This document shows positions 60,178 to 60,305 of a stretch of DNA of 60,305 bases, piece by piece. The notes beneath the pieces are model-generated. The model worked only from the letters and a program-made list of their open reading frames with translations. It made no database searches and was not told the DNA's origin. The stretch comes from Actinomadura sp. NBRC 104425 (GTDB lineage Bacteria > Actinomycetota > Actinomycetes > Streptosporangiales > Streptosporangiaceae). Both the position numbers and the translations under genes were made by a program. Location of the stretch: positions 1-60,305 of the forward strand of contig NZ_BSTN01000035.1 of assembly GCF_030269545.1 (NCBI RefSeq), written 5' to 3'. How positions within the stretch are numbered: the stretch's first letter is position 1; each line of letters begins with the position of its first letter.

Positions 60178-60305
60178 CTGTGCTGTTCGGACAGGTTGGT
60201 GACGCGGCTGGCTGGGGTTTGGCCTGCGATGCCGGTGTGGGGTCGGTGGTAGTTGTACCAGTCGAGCCAGTCGCCGAATGCGGCTTGTCGTTGGGTTTCT
60301 GAGGT
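60174..60305 (-). mobile_element. 3' end of an IS481-family transposase gene (partial)
   Basis: The minus-strand frame from the edge reads a C-terminal transposase tail: WLDWYNYHRPHTGIAGQTP then ASRVTNLSEQHS and TAG. The YNYHRPHxG motif is diagnostic for IS481 integrase-core proteins. The terminal inverted repeat (60179 onwards) doubles as the coding end. The element abuts CTAG (60174-60177), and the stop uses that target. The rest lies beyond the window. Confidence 0.9.

Overview
The window is about 70% G+C and has the gene content of an actinomycete. Markers are the Pup/Dop/ARC system, the mycothiol enzyme MshC, an InhA/MabA-type fabI-fabG pair, a 6C-type small RNA and many leaderless genes. 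The overall set fits Thermomonosporaceae-like Actinomycetales (Actinomadura, Thermomonospora, Spirillospora). That family assignment is inference from gene content only.

Layout. Both edges are ends of IS481-family insertion sequences abutting CTAG targets (1-120 and 60174-60305), so the window may be a contig broken at multicopy elements. Just inside the left edge lie an internally deleted IS5-type element (121-349) and a small zinc-ribbon gene killed by a stop codon and truncation (350-511). Then, on the minus strand, comes the pupylation block: arc, an acyltransferase-3 gene coupled to dop, dop and pup, followed upstream by trmI and an M50 protease. prcB, prcA and pafA are not in the window. 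8.5-15.4 kb is on the plus strand: a RecB/Cas4-like nuclease, a NarL-type two-component system, and a MacB-like ABC exporter. 15.5-22.8 kb is a dipeptide-type ABC importer operon plus an extra DppC-like permease. 23.4-28.2 kb holds a small membrane protein, a HAD phosphatase and B12-dependent metH.

28.4-38 kb holds a universal stress protein, a PAC2 protein, a SpoU methyltransferase, mshC, an orphan DppB-like permease, and a conserved actinobacterial series (NRDE protein, SCO1664-like protein, DUF3090, histidine phosphatase, membrane protein, uppP). 38-46 kb holds an aldo/keto reductase, a RecD2-like protein that has lost its helicase motifs, fabG-fabI, and tldD-pmbA. 46-52 kb holds dodecin, a DUF3099 protein, the 6C-like RNA, and a B12 module: IcmF with a cytosolic BtuF-like protein, divergent from a MarR regulator with nested operators. 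52-60 kb holds a hydroxyacid-oxoacid transhydrogenase, tryptophan dioxygenase and kynurenine monooxygenase, an MFS exporter, moaA-mobA with small genes, and an alpha/beta hydrolase.

Regulation seen directly: at least 14 genes have a TANNNT hexamer ending 6-8 nt before the start codon and no usable Shine-Dalgarno, indicating leaderless mRNAs. Several strong perfect hairpins separate units within operons (dop/pup, arc/acyltransferase, binding protein/permease). No tRNA, rRNA or CRISPR array was seen.
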